39,921 nt of DNA from Spirochaetota bacterium (GCA_016934935.1 JAFGRW010000063.1:1-39921), one strand, 5' to 3'; positions 25,125 to 34,130 are shown, counted from the first letter of the stretch. The notes: generated by a model not told the origin, from the sequence alone. Made by a program: numbers and translations.

Positions 25125-27354
25125 TTTTTATTGTTTGTTTATACGAATATATTGATTCAAGGGACTCTACAAGACTTTCGATATAATTTTTTATTGAAAC
25201 GCTTTTATAACCTTTACCGATTAATAATTTTTCATAAAGTGTGCGTATGCTTCTTACACGGGATATGGCTTCGTTTAAAGCGTCTTTGACATTATCATTA
25301 CCAGTTGAATCTGCCTGCAAAGAAAGCAGTCCTTCAACTTGAGTAATGCTGTTTTTAATTCTGTGGTGAACTTCTTTGAGAAGTGTTTCTTTAGCGGATA
25401 ACTGACGTTTGATTTCGTCTTCGGCTTTTTTCCGTTCAATAATTTCACCAATAAGCCTGGACATAAAGACACATCGCTTTTTACCCAGCTCAATTATAAA
25501 ATCCGGTCTTACCTTGTAGTTATCAGCTCTATTCTTAATATCTTCAAAACAAACATTGTATTTTTCTGATAAATCTTTTAGTGTGTTATAATCTTTTGGC
25601 GGATTCCCATATCCAATTGAGACAACTCCGGCAACTTTATCATGGGTCATTATTGGAACCGCGTACAGGTTAATCCCTCCCGCACAGTTGATATCTACCG
25701 GTTTTCCGGATTCTAATGCTTTCAACGAGGTGTCTCGCCAGCAGCTGTCATGACAGAGCCATTTTCCGCTATTAAGGGCTTCCTTGATATTATTTGTGCC
25801 ACACAGGTTAAAAGACGCGGAATCCATAAATCTGCACCATCCGGATTCAAACAAACCATAAGCATAATCACCGTTTGATTCGTAAACAGCGATAGAGGTA
25901 TCAAGCAGCGACATCACGTCTTTCGCCATTTGTTCAAGATTTTCTATGCCAACACTATCAAGAATTAGCCGGTTGGTGTTGTATTTGGTAATATCTCCGT
26001 AAGGCTGGGCTGACTTTTGGGAAGTATGTTGTTCTGATTTTTCTTTAATCCACTCGTATTCGCTCTTTTTAAATTGAGCTTGTTTGTTTTCAGTAATATC
26101 CCGCACCCATTCCATAAACATTGTGACTTTATTATTTTCATCCAGAAGTGGAATTGCGTGAATCTCAAACCATCTGCCATTGGGTAGTTGCGTATCTTTT
26201 CGTATCATTTTACCAGTCTTTATAACCGAAGAGGCTAAACAGTCGGGGCAAATATCATCCAGGCCGCGATAGGTCTTATGGCATTTGGTGCCGGTCAGTC
26301 GCTGGTTTTCGGGCACATCCGCTATCCCTCTCCAGTTGCTGTAAAGGATGTTCATATCCGCGTCCTGAATGGATATCATATCGGGCACAAGCTTAAGCAT
26401 CGCCTTAAAACGGTTATCACTTTGCGATATAAGTTTTTCATGCGCTACAAGTTCATTTTGCGATCTTATCAGCTGTTCATTGGTGGCTTCTAGCTCCTCA
26501 AGTGTTGCGTGCAGTTCTTCGTTTGTCTGATCAAGTTCGCTGTTTTTTTCTTTTAACTCTAGCTCAGCCTGCTTGCGTTTTGTAATGTCATCGAAGGTGG
26601 CATAAACCTGAAATGGTCTTTCTTCTCCGGGATTAAAAAGAGGAGTCGCAGTGATTGTTAGCCAGACATACCGATTCTGCTCTGGTATAAACACGGCTCG
26701 ATCTACCGGACCGGACTTTTTGCCTGTTCGTAGCGAAATAATTTCGGGATGATCCGAACCGGGGACATCCTTCCCATGTTCATCAATCATTTTCCATCGT
26801 GGATCCATTGACGTCTTTCCGTTCATCTGGTCTATTGTTAAGCCAAGAATTTTCTCTGCTGCAGCATTTGCCGAAATTATAGTGCCGTTAGAAGAGTGGT
26901 ATACAACTCCGGGAGACATTGTCTCGAAAAGCTGGCGGTGTCTGTTTTCGCTTCTGATTACTTCTTGTTTGGTTGCAAACAGATTCAAGGCCATTTTGAT
27001 CGAAACATCAAGTACAGCAATTCCGGAGTCCTTAATAACATAACCGTAAGATGTAATTCTTGATGTCTTTTGTACAAGCTCCGGTTCTGTATGTGAGGAG
27101 ACGAAGATTAATGGAATCTCTTTATGCTTTAATATTAGTTGCGCGGCTTCGGTGCCATCCATACCTGATCCAAGATCAATATCCATAAGTATCAGGTCAA
27201 AGCCGGACTTCGGATCAAGAGCAACTTTTACTGCTTCATTCGCGTTGTAAACGTGATGAACCCTGTAACCATGGCTTTCCAGACTTTTCTTCTGTTGAAT
27301 TGCAATCAGAGCCTCGTCCTCGACAAGTAGAAGCTCTTTTTCACTGTTTTTCAT
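25108..27354 (-). CDS. Hybrid sensor kinase: REC-PAS-PAS-PocR-HisKA_2, lacking its ATPase domain
   Basis: 748 residues, cytoplasmic. The receiver (1-125) has D58 in LILMDIDLGSG and the same SSHTEPE/ITSYGYV signatures as the protein at 12113. PAS1 lies at 143-262, followed by a coiled coil of ELEATNEQL type (262-308) and PAS2 at about 312-432. The PocR sensory domain (480-655) shows CGTNNIKEAL, WLCHDSCWRDTS, DINCAGGINLYAVPI and GYGNPP with its conserved Cys/His residues. HisKA_2 dimerisation follows, with the phospho-acceptor in KEVHHRIKNSITQVEGLLSLQ. The frame stops right after HisKA_2 (KIENDK), and the ATPase continues in the overlapping frame at 24798-25124. PocR domains are thought to bind small hydrocarbon derivatives or metal cofactors. 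Kinase activity in cis is impossible unless the frame is joined. Confidence 0.85.
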   Translation of the reverse strand: MKNSEKELLLVEDEALIAIQQKKSLESHGYRVHHVYNANEAVKVALDPKSGFDLILMDIDLGSGMDGTEAAQLILKHKEIPLIFVSSHTEPELVQKTSRITSYGYVIKDSGIAVLDVSIKMALNLFATKQEVIRSENRHRQLFETMSPGVVYHSSNGTIISANAAAEKILGLTIDQMNGKTSMDPRWKMIDEHGKDVPGSDHPEIISLRTGKKSGPVDRAVFIPEQNRYVWLTITATPLFNPGEERPFQVYATFDDITKRKQAELELKEKNSELDQTNEELHATLEELEATNEQLIRSQNELVAHEKLISQSDNRFKAMLKLVPDMISIQDADMNILYSNWRGIADVPENQRLTGTKCHKTYRGLDDICPDCLASSVIKTGKMIRKDTQLPNGRWFEIHAIPLLDENNKVTMFMEWVRDITENKQAQFKKSEYEWIKEKSEQHTSQKSAQPYGDITKYNTNRLILDSVGIENLEQMAKDVMSLLDTSIAVYESNGDYAYGLFESGWCRFMDSASFNLCGTNNIKEALNSGKWLCHDSCWRDTSLKALESGKPVDINCAGGINLYAVPIMTHDKVAGVVSIGYGNPPKDYNTLKDLSEKYNVCFEDIKNRADNYKVRPDFIIELGKKRCVFMSRLIGEIIERKKAEDEIKRQLSAKETLLKEVHHRIKNSITQVEGLLSLQADSTGNDNVKDALNEAISRVRSIRTLYEKLLIGKGYKSVSIKNYIESLVESLESIYSYKQTIKIENDK

Positions 27355-27498
27355 TTATAAAACACCAGTTAAAAAAGTTGTTATGCCTGCCGGCAGTTGG
27401 ACATCACTTTTTGTTTTGTTGTTTAAGTATAGCATTAATATCTCTTGGAATCCGTCTTTACAGTCTGAATGCAATGTTTATGATCGCACCTTCTTTGC

Positions 27499-28413
27499 TC
27501 ATTTTACAGAGCTAATGTGTCGCAACTGGGCCTCCAGTTTATCCAGATAGCTAAGCTGTACCGCTTCGTTTCTATAAAAATCAAAACCGTGATTTTTAAG
27601 CATTATTTTATATTTGATTATGCCGTTATATTTATCAGAAACAGTTTTATATATATGTCTGATGTTTGCGAAAGGTATAAACAGAAAGCTTCCGGCTATT
27701 GCAGGATCTTTGGCTGTCTTAACGGTATTGCTGCCATGAGTAACTACTGCAAGTTCTTTGCCATTTGTAACGTGAAGGGTTCCCGCTATTTTTGGTTTCA
27801 AAAGTATTTTAAATAAAAACCGGTGAAGTTTATATGCAGCGTATCGTATGTCTATATCGTCATGATAACCGATTATTTTGAAGTCTCCGTTTTCCTTTAT
27901 AAGCTCGTTATAAATATTTTTGAAGAACAGACTTGTATCTGTACTAATGGTGCTGTATTGGCCGATATCAATCGGTGCATGATCTTTAGTAATGTTGTCC
28001 CGGACCAGTTTTGACAACTTGCCAATGATCTCCATGGACGAGGCATTGAATATTATTTCAAACAAAGAGTTGTCGGTATATAATCTGAACCTTCCCTCGA
28101 GTAAATTGAATTTGTACTCGACAGCCTCAATTCTTTCATAGGGAATCTTCTCCGAGCTGACTTTATCGCCCTGTTTACTGATGATTTGGAAGTAATCAGT
28201 ATGAACTCCCAACACCCTGTTATACATGTCCATACCTGGTTTGAGCTTTCGCCTTTCAATATTAACAGGTATTTTTATAAGCATTTCGTAGTTGCCGGCT
28301 TTATCAGTGTATTTTTTTAAAGCACGGGGCAGTGGATGTTCATCATCAATTTCATAGATCCATGGCCCAAAAGCATTATACTCATTATCAGTCTCTTTCA
28401 TTTTTTTCTCCAA
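27499..28413 (-). CDS. Uncharacterised 304-residue protein with probable PH-like domains
   Basis: I do not recognise the family. The protein opens with ETDNEYNAFGPWIYEIDDEHPLPRAL, then has a beta-rich section (LGVHTDYFQIISKQGDKVSSEKIPYERIEAVEYKFNLLEGRFRLYTDNSLFEIIFNA is one run of strands at about 70-125). A second beta-rich section (TLHVTNGKELAVVTHGS, FLFIPFANIRHIYKT, YKIMLKNHGFDFYR) lies at about 212-290. Both halves read like bacterial PH-domain strands (membrane or protein binding), separated by a helical part. There are no signal or membrane helices. TTGGAG lies before the ATG. The gene is on the same strand as the hybrid kinase and about 145 bases upstream of it, so the two could share a transcript. 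Confidence 0.6.
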   Translation of the reverse strand: MEKKMKETDNEYNAFGPWIYEIDDEHPLPRALKKYTDKAGNYEMLIKIPVNIERRKLKPGMDMYNRVLGVHTDYFQIISKQGDKVSSEKIPYERIEAVEYKFNLLEGRFRLYTDNSLFEIIFNASSMEIIGKLSKLVRDNITKDHAPIDIGQYSTISTDTSLFFKNIYNELIKENGDFKIIGYHDDIDIRYAAYKLHRFLFKILLKPKIAGTLHVTNGKELAVVTHGSNTVKTAKDPAIAGSFLFIPFANIRHIYKTVSDKYNGIIKYKIMLKNHGFDFYRNEAVQLSYLDKLEAQLRHISSVK

Positions 28414-28826
28414 AATACGGGATAATTAATTGGGTAGGAGTCATGAAAACCTTATGGATTAGAAAAAATAGATGAGTTAATCCCTAAAATATTATATAAC
28501 AAATATAGTCTTGTTTTTAATTAAATCAAATTAAGTTTTAACAATTTTTGATAATTAGAATACAATAAAGAATATTTGGTAATCACGTCGTTTGCTTGTT
28601 GACATGATATCGGCGATTATAGTATCAGAAATTCCCGGCTTTTAGTATTTATAATCTTTACGTGTGAAATAAGATTATAAACGGCTTAATTTATGTTTCA
28701 AAGAAACTGTAGAGTCAGTTTTTTGAAATATAGCTTGTTGTCGGTCCGGGGAATAATTAGTAATCAGGGATTACATAAGGAAAATGTCTTAAAATGTCTT
28801 TAAAAGAGAGATATGGATAAAATATC
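28414..28826. other. Intergenic region, no gene recognised
   Basis: 413 AT-rich bases between divergent genes. The promoters of the GNAT gene (plus) and of the 304-residue protein (minus) are expected here. Apart from a direct repeat of AATGTCTTAAA-like sequence near 28783-28802, no structure was noticed. Confidence 0.45.
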
Positions 28827-29333
28827 ATGAACAGGGAAAATATTGATTTCAGAATAGCGTCAAGGTTTGATCTTGAGCGAATTGTTCAGATAACCAATCA
28901 GGCGATATTAAAAAAGAATCTTACTGCATATATAAGGCCGTTATCTGTTCAGGATCGATGTACCTGGTTTGAAGAGCACAAGTCTGATAATTACCCGATA
29001 TTTATTGCCGAGAGTGATAATCAGATTGTAGGCTGGATAAGTTTAAGTCCTTACCGAGGTGGTAGAGAAGGGCTGTTGAAAACTGTAGAAGTCAGCTATT
29101 TTGTTGATAATGATTTTCAACAACGTGGTGTTGGAAGTAAAATGTTGAAAAAAATTCTTGAGAGAGCTAAGAATCTTGAATATGAAACTGTTGTTGCAAT
29201 CATCTTTGAGACTAATTTAGGTAGTAAGAAATTATTGCAAAAAAACGGATTCGAAAGATGGGGCTTATTGCCGGATGTTGCTCAAATTGACGGTAAAACG
29301 TTCTCTCATGGTTACTATGGTCTAAAACTGTAG
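28827..29333 (+). CDS. GNAT acetyltransferase, phosphinothricin acetyltransferase/YncA-like
   Basis: 168 residues. The order of motifs is that of the Pat/YncA subgroup: FRIASRFDLERIVQITNQAI, TWFEEHKSDNYPIFIAE, IVGWISLSPYRGG, VEVSYFVDNDFQQRGVGSKMLKKILERAK with the acetyl-CoA loop QQRGVG, and a C-terminal LLQKNGFERWGLLPDVAQIDG. Such enzymes acetylate small amines (phosphinothricin, methionine sulfone, some amino acids); the actual substrate is unknown. It is monocistronic and convergent with the lipase gene. Confidence 0.88.
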   Translation: MNRENIDFRIASRFDLERIVQITNQAILKKNLTAYIRPLSVQDRCTWFEEHKSDNYPIFIAESDNQIVGWISLSPYRGGREGLLKTVEVSYFVDNDFQQRGVGSKMLKKILERAKNLEYETVVAIIFETNLGSKKLLQKNGFERWGLLPDVAQIDGKTFSHGYYGLKL

Positions 29334-29438
29334 AGAACTATTCAAACACAGCATTGTTTCAGGCGTACTGTTTTAGCTGGTAAAGACTGGTGTCCGTTTT
29401 TCCATTATATGAATTTTCAGATGATGTAGACGATGTTG

Positions 29439-30200
29439 CTATTTCTTTATCGTAGATTTATCAAAAAGTCCGTTTCGTATAAAGTAAATGACCTGTTTGA
29501 TTACATCCTTATCGCTCATAATAAAAGTATGTGTGTTGTGAACAACGATGAAATCTTTCATGCCCGCAAGCTTTGCTCTCTCAATCGAGACTTTACCGTC
29601 ATCATCTCCCGGAATCAGTAGTGAAAGAATCGGGTTTATCGATCTATCGCCGGTAATAATTCCTACTTCGTAATCAGGAGAGCCAATCTGGTTGGGAATA
29701 CTTTTGCTGCCTGTGCCCAACTGTTGTCCGGCAGGTCCGTTCAGCCAGTTGAACGGGGGAAAACTCTTCAATTTGTCAACAGTTTCACTACCCCGGTTGG
29801 GTGGACTTAACATTACAACACGGCCAAGATTTTTAATTCTGTTTTTATCAAGATAATAACGCACAAGAATGCCGCCCATGGAGTGTGTAACAAAGTGTAT
29901 TTTCCCCGGTTTAAATTTCACGCATTCGTTAATTGCATTGCTTATCGTCTCTTCCGAGAGCGGCTGTATCTCTTTTGATCGCGAAGGGTAGCCCTTGTTG
30001 ATAACGTGGTAGCCTTCATTTATCAACGCTTGTTCCATTTTATTCATTGAACTTTCGGTACGCGCAAGTCCGTGAAGAAGTATTACGCAGTGTTTATTGT
30101 TCTTATTACCATGATTACTGCTCTTTTCGCCATGATTAACGGTGATAAAAACAAACAGTGTGGCTGGTATAATCAGAAAACTTGTTGCTCTTTTTTTCAT
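29439..30200 (-). CDS. Exported alpha/beta hydrolase (lipase/esterase, PGAP1-like)
   Basis: 253 residues with an N-terminal signal or anchor helix (FLIIPATLFVFITV) and a short polar linker. The hydrolase core shows the oxyanion HGLAR, the nucleophile elbow THSMGG (S107), LSPPNRGSETVD, the acid in IPGDDDGKVSIE (D199-201) and the base in HNTHTFI (H224), giving a complete Ser-Asp-His triad. The family cleaves lipid or carboxylic esters. The substrate is unknown, and location is periplasmic or inner-membrane outer face. No strong ribosome site was seen. Confidence 0.88.
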   Translation of the reverse strand: MKKRATSFLIIPATLFVFITVNHGEKSSNHGNKNNKHCVILLHGLARTESSMNKMEQALINEGYHVINKGYPSRSKEIQPLSEETISNAINECVKFKPGKIHFVTHSMGGILVRYYLDKNRIKNLGRVVMLSPPNRGSETVDKLKSFPPFNWLNGPAGQQLGTGSKSIPNQIGSPDYEVGIITGDRSINPILSLLIPGDDDGKVSIERAKLAGMKDFIVVHNTHTFIMSDKDVIKQVIYFIRNGLFDKSTIKK

Positions 30201-30702
30201 AATAGTATTTCATTTATAATGCTGAAAGATTTTTTATTAATTGTCCGGGTTTGATTGAGGCGGGACAATTATTATGATTACTGATTTTATCATTATTCGT
30301 GGATAAATTGCAATAACAAAAAAATAGTTGTGAGCATCATCCATGCCGATTCCTGATCTCCGATATATATCGTTTGCCTGTAGAAAAATGTCCCGGGGGA
30401 TTACATTAAGTACAAATTCAGCAGTTAGTATATAAACAGTTTGGTAGTGTTTCAAACGAATTTGAGGCAAATTTATTTTAAATTAAAACGGTGTTTTCAA
30501 ATAGTATACAGCTTTATACGAATATCCAGGTCACTGTATATGAAATATACACAGTCCCGCGATTATGTATCACGGGACTGTGTATGAAAAATAAAAAATG
30601 TTGATTGCAGGCAGCAGATCTAATGATATAGATTATCTTAACCGGTTTCCCTACCGCAGTTCTTTAGCAAGTTGGGTCTTGACAGAATTCTGTATAACCC
30701 GA
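30201..30702. other. Intergenic region with one strong hairpin
   Basis: About 500 bases between two minus-strand genes. Apart from the hairpin at 30547-30585 nothing is convincing. A 77-codon TTG-initiated frame (30237-30470, minus) has an odd composition, no ribosome site and no recognisable family. The promoter of the lipase gene should be here. Confidence 0.5.
30547..30585 (-). terminator. 13-bp perfect hairpin downstream of the lipoprotein gene
   Basis: ATACACAGTCCCG and CGGGACTGTGTAT form a perfect 13-bp stem with a 13-base loop. The hairpin lies about 120 bases downstream of the minus-strand stop at 30703. It is the most likely transcription end for that gene, although the run of T after it is weak. 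Confidence 0.55.
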
Positions 30703-31473
30703 CTACTCTTTTATGTAATCATAGCCTGTACTCAAGTCAAAGTCGAAGTAAACAGTCAGGGTGTCGCCAACAAGTACATATGGGTTTATACATTCGTAAT
30801 AGGAGCAGTCAGGATCGTCAGACATTTCTGTTATTATCTGTCTTAAATAACCCGATTCAGTTCCGGATGCCTCCCAGGTGCCGGATCCTGTTGTTCCTCC
30901 GTGTGAATATGAAAAAGTGCCATCACTGTTAAAAGTGACATCACTGTCTGTTATTGACCAAGATCCGACCAGATCAGACAAAACAGAAAAATCTGTTTTT
31001 ATCAGTGAAAATTTCATGCCGTCTTTGTCAATTGCCATTGTGTCGTCGTCGATGGTAAATTCAGGGTTGAGTGTTTCCACTTCATCAGGAATTTCATACC
31101 AGCCTGTACCTGTAAAAGTAATGCCTTCCTCCGGATCTCTATCAAGCCACATATGGGTAGAAGTCAGCTGGAAAGCATCCACATCAACCGTATAATCAGA
31201 TTTCATTCCGGATACCTGATTTGCTTCGTTGTCATAAAAAATTATGGTAGAATCATCAGCTGTCACTTCCATTAAAATGGCTTTTGCCATTACTGTTTCC
31301 GGAGAAGGAGCCTCTATCTCCTCGTCAAGAACAGCCATCCATTTTCCTTTTGGATTAACATCATTGCTATCATTGTCATCATCATCTCCATCACAAGCTG
31401 TAATGATAAAAAGCAGGAAAGAAGTCAATATGATTGTTAAAAAGATGAGAATTGATTTTGAAAATTTTTTCAT
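30703..31473 (-). CDS. Hypothetical lipoprotein with two beta-barrel-like repeats
   Basis: 256 residues. A long signal (IFLTIILTSFLLFIITAC) is followed by a run of acidic residues after the lipid Cys. The first half (GKWMAVLDEE... to DDTMAIDKDGMKFSLIK) and the second half (LVGSWSITDSDVTFNSDGTFSYSHGGTTGSGTWEASG is the second motif) each have the layout of small lipocalin-like up-and-down barrels found in many bacterial lipoproteins. No enzyme signature was recognised. GGAGG precedes the ATG. It is probably located in the outer membrane or periplasm. Confidence 0.7.
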   Translation of the reverse strand: MKKFSKSILIFLTIILTSFLLFIITACDGDDDDNDSNDVNPKGKWMAVLDEEIEAPSPETVMAKAILMEVTADDSTIIFYDNEANQVSGMKSDYTVDVDAFQLTSTHMWLDRDPEEGITFTGTGWYEIPDEVETLNPEFTIDDDTMAIDKDGMKFSLIKTDFSVLSDLVGSWSITDSDVTFNSDGTFSYSHGGTTGSGTWEASGTESGYLRQIITEMSDDPDCSYYECINPYVLVGDTLTVYFDFDLSTGYDYIKE

Positions 31474-31670
31474 GTGAGTCCTCCGTAAAAATATTTTGGT
31501 TATACTGCAACATGGAAGACAAGCAAGTTGAAGAACGGTATTGTAAAGCGGTGAAATAAAGATGGGTTAACAGTAAACCTGTTACGCTTATTCTCAAACA
31601 TTTTTGACGATGTGTCAAGGGTTATTAAAGAAAAAATAAAGGCTGCCGATATTAATCCGTTTGGATTATT

Positions 31671-31713
31671 GTTGCGAAAACACTGGCTAAGTAACCGATT
31701 ATGTTTTCGCAAC
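31671..31713 (-). terminator. 12-bp perfect inverted repeat after the NlpC/P60 gene
   Basis: GTTGCGAAAACA and TGTTTTCGCAAC are perfect inverted repeats with a 19-base spacer. They lie 18 bases beyond the minus-strand stop at 31731, so the pair probably ends the ankyrin-NlpC transcript. Confidence 0.5.
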
Positions 31714-31730
31714 ATGATGCTTGTTTTGTG

Positions 31731-32276
31731 TTAACGCTTGTCGTCGATGTAGGTTACTACACCTGCAAGCTGCCGCTCCCAGTAGCCTGCAAATTCGGCT
31801 TCAGTTACGGTTTTACCTGTGCTTGGGGAGTGAATAAATGTGGTACTGCTGATTATCATGCCTACATGTGAGACAGGTGAATAAAAGGCTACTATGTCGG
31901 CCAGCTTTGCTCCATCCATACCCACGTTTTCTCCATTGCTATACATATCCCGGCTTGTGCGTGGAAGAGTCGTAAAACCGTATTCACCATATACGTAGTA
32001 AATCAATCCGGAACAGTCAAATCCGGATGGAGAGGCTCCACCGTATACATAAGGTGTTCCTATCTGTTCCCGGGCAAGTAGTATAAGGTCGTCACGTAAG
32101 ACGGATGATTCAAGATCGGTATCGATGACGCTTGACCACTCTTCTCCTTCTTCGCTTTCACCGGGATTACCAGAATTGTCATCGGATTCGCCACTTAAAA
32201 TATCATCAACAATTTCGCATCCGGATACAAATATGGCAAAAACGACAGTTATAATTATGATTATTCTTTTTAACAT
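31731..32276 (-). CDS. NlpC/P60-family lipoprotein (cell-wall peptidase)
   Basis: 181 residues. A lipoprotein signal with Cys20 in IFVSGC is followed by a 40-residue acidic low-complexity linker. The NlpC/P60 domain spans about 60-178: catalytic Cys88 in GFDCSGLIYYVY, catalytic His137 in SPVSHVGMII and a third polar residue His149 in FIHSPSTGKTV. The fold cleaves peptidoglycan stem peptides, typically gamma-D-Glu-diaminopimelate bonds, so a role in wall remodelling at the outer membrane is likely. The gene follows the ankyrin gene after five bases; its ribosome site GAGG lies inside the end of that gene, so the two are coupled. Confidence 0.9.
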   Translation of the reverse strand: MLKRIIIIITVVFAIFVSGCEIVDDILSGESDDNSGNPGESEEGEEWSSVIDTDLESSVLRDDLILLAREQIGTPYVYGGASPSGFDCSGLIYYVYGEYGFTTLPRTSRDMYSNGENVGMDGAKLADIVAFYSPVSHVGMIISSTTFIHSPSTGKTVTEAEFAGYWERQLAGVVTYIDDKR

Positions 32277-32281
32277 TGGTA

Positions 32282-32698
32282 TTACCTCACCATATCTGCA
32301 ATTTGTGTGTTTCCGTCAGAAACAGCATAGTCATAGGGGCGTTTGCCGCTGATATCTTTTATCTGTTTGTTGGCTCCTTTTGCGATCAGGTATTGTGCAA
32401 TATCCGCCCTGTTTTTTGATACTGCGTAAAATAGGGCGGTCCATCCTTCATTATCCTGTCGATTTATATCCGCTCCGTTTTCAATTAAGATTTTAACTGA
32501 CTCAAAATCACCGTCATAACAGGCATACATAAGAGCTGTCTTGTTAAACCGGTTTGGAATGTCGGGGCTTTTACCGGCTTTAAGCATTTTTGATAATGTG
32601 GTATGGTCACCGGAACGAGCCGTATCAATAATAGAATTTTGAGCTGCTATACCCAAATAAAAGCAGAAAATAATTGTTAAAAGCGCTATCTTTTTCAT
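32282..32698 (-). CDS. Exported ankyrin-repeat protein
   Basis: 138 residues with a cleavable signal (IALLTIIFCFYLGIAAQ) and about three ankyrin repeats: DTARSGDHTTLSKMLKAGKSPDIPN, TALMYACYDGDFESVKILIENGADIN, and GWTALFYAVSKNRADIAQYLIAKGANKQIKD, plus a capping helix. Ankyrin repeats bind proteins. The gene sits directly upstream of, and coupled to, the NlpC/P60 hydrolase, so it may bind, recruit or restrain that enzyme in the periplasm (inference). AAAGGAG precedes the ATG. Confidence 0.88.
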   Translation of the reverse strand: MKKIALLTIIFCFYLGIAAQNSIIDTARSGDHTTLSKMLKAGKSPDIPNRFNKTALMYACYDGDFESVKILIENGADINRQDNEGWTALFYAVSKNRADIAQYLIAKGANKQIKDISGKRPYDYAVSDGNTQIADMVR

Positions 32699-33067
32699 GG
32701 TTGCTCCTTTTGTCTTTAATTGAGAAACAAATAATGTTATTTTAACATAATCTGTGAGTCTTAATGTTTCTTATCTGTTAATACCTTTAGTAATTATCGG
32801 TGGTTATGGTTACACTCAAAGGTAAAAAAATACCCCTGATTAATGGTAAATATGTCTAGTAAAACAAGCAATTGTCTATATAAATTGGTTAATATTTTTT
32901 AAACTGGCATAGTTATATCGCTAAAGGTAATCAAAGTATTGTTTATGATTACGGTTTTGATACAAATGCATAAAACTGTTAACAAACGTTATTAGCATTA
33001 TGTGTTGACAACAATTTCAACGTAAATATTGTATTAGATAAATGTTGCATTTTATTCCGGAGTTAAT
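32699..33067. other. Divergent intergenic region
   Basis: AT-rich, no gene recognised. It must carry the ankyrin-NlpC promoter (minus) and the promoter of the HTH gene (plus); for the latter see 33005-33032. Confidence 0.5.
33005..33032 (+). promoter_or_regulatory. Possible sigma-70 promoter of the HTH gene
   Basis: TTGACA (33005-33010) and TATTGT (33027-33032) are 16 bases apart, 35 bases before the ATG. The -35 box is perfect and the -10 box matches four of six positions. Confidence 0.4.
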
Positions 33068-33751
33068 ATGTCCATTTCTCAACGCAAACAGCAGTTTATT
33101 AAAAAAATAGTCGAACTCTATTCGAATAGTGGTCTGCCTATACACTATACGAGTCTGGCACAGGAAATTGGTGTAAGCAAGTGGTCTTCTTATGAGATGC
33201 TCATAGAACTTGAAAAACTTGGATTTATCGAACGACAGTATCAGAATAACCGTAACAAGAGTGGCCGTTCAAGAACCATATTCTCTCCTACCGAAAAGGC
33301 TTTGACCCTATTTGAAACGCTTTCCGGCGGGCAGGATATGCCGGTTGATGAGAAAGTATGGAATAACAAGATGTCTCTTTTAAAAAGAGAACTTGATGAG
33401 TTAAAAGCTCTTCCTGTGGGTCAATCCATAAACAGTGTAATAGGAAAGATAGAGACAGAAGAGGTTAAACTTTTTAAAATAGCCTACATGTTTTTTATCT
33501 ATCTGATAATCGCTTTCAAAAGCGGTACCTGTATTAGTAAAGAAATTATCGAAATTATTCGGTCTGTCAGTTCGCCTGTTTCACAATATATGATGTTATC
33601 AGGAGCTACGCTGGAAAATCTGTTGGAAAACAATATTGTAGATTCTCCAGAGGTAATGCTGCCTCTTGTAAAGCGCTCGATAAACAATATATCTTCGATT
33701 CCCTCAGCTGATTTAAAAAAACTTATCGAATTTTTTCTGAATATTATTTGA
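33068..33751 (+). CDS. Winged-helix transcriptional regulator
   Basis: 227 residues. Residues 5-75 form an N-terminal winged helix: RKQQFIKKIVELYSNSGLPIHYTSLAQEIGVSKWSSYEMLIELEKLGFIERQY is arranged as three helices, and the wing is the basic NRNKSGRSRTIFSPTEKA. The remaining 150 residues are helical, include a hydrophobic stretch (IAYMFFIYLIIAF), and probably serve dimerisation or ligand binding. The family is not identified beyond this. GGAG lies before the ATG. The targets are unknown; the neighbouring minus-strand ankyrin-NlpC pair shares the upstream region and is a candidate. Confidence 0.7.
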   Translation: MSISQRKQQFIKKIVELYSNSGLPIHYTSLAQEIGVSKWSSYEMLIELEKLGFIERQYQNNRNKSGRSRTIFSPTEKALTLFETLSGGQDMPVDEKVWNNKMSLLKRELDELKALPVGQSINSVIGKIETEEVKLFKIAYMFFIYLIIAFKSGTCISKEIIEIIRSVSSPVSQYMMLSGATLENLLENNIVDSPEVMLPLVKRSINNISSIPSADLKKLIEFFLNII

Positions 33752-33775
33752 AAATATTACTTCAAGAAGTATTTT
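33751..33775. terminator. Bidirectional terminator between convergent genes
   Basis: AAAA...TACTT / AAGTATTTT forms a short hairpin flanked by an A-run on the left and a T-run on the right, in the 22-base gap between convergent stops. Confidence 0.45.
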
Positions 33776-34130
33776 ATTTGAGCCTGGCAAGACATTGCCT
33801 GTAAAATGTCTCGGCATCTATTTCTCTTCCGCTTTTATATATTATCAAATAGGGCTTGCCCGAAAGTAGAGAGCGGGAAGCAAGTTTTTCGATAAAGTCA
33901 TTTACGGTTTTGATCCGTGTCCCTGCTTTTTCTCTCTTCATTTTAAGATGGTTACCCGCGGCTATGGAATCGTACGATTTCCCGTTACGAACAAACTGCG
34001 CATCCTTGAGGTTGATTACGCATTGAATAAGATAGTTGATCTTCTGTTCCTCACTCATATCATTTTTTGCGGCTTCTTCTGCAATTGTGGATGTTGTCAG
34101 AAACAGCATCAGTATTAATATGTTTTTCAC
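33774..34130 (-). CDS. DUF5329-type exported protein
   Basis: 118 residues from GTG at 34130, chosen because AAAGGAG lies eight bases upstream and a signal peptide (KNILILMLFLTTSTIA) starts there; an ATG 16 codons earlier (34178) lacks both. The mature part has the DUF5329 pattern: QKINYLIQCVINLKDAQFVRNGKSYDS, then AAGNHLKMKREKAG, NDFIEKLASRSLLSGKPYLI and CLARLK. The family is small, periplasmic and of unknown function. The gene is convergent with the winged-helix gene. Confidence 0.75.
   Translation of the reverse strand: MKNILILMLFLTTSTIAEEAAKNDMSEEQKINYLIQCVINLKDAQFVRNGKSYDSIAAGNHLKMKREKAGTRIKTVNDFIEKLASRSLLSGKPYLIIYKSGREIDAETFYRQCLARLK

Noticed and set aside
30237..30470. 77-codon minus-strand frame with a TTG start
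   Set aside because: No ribosome site, no recognisable family and an irregular composition.
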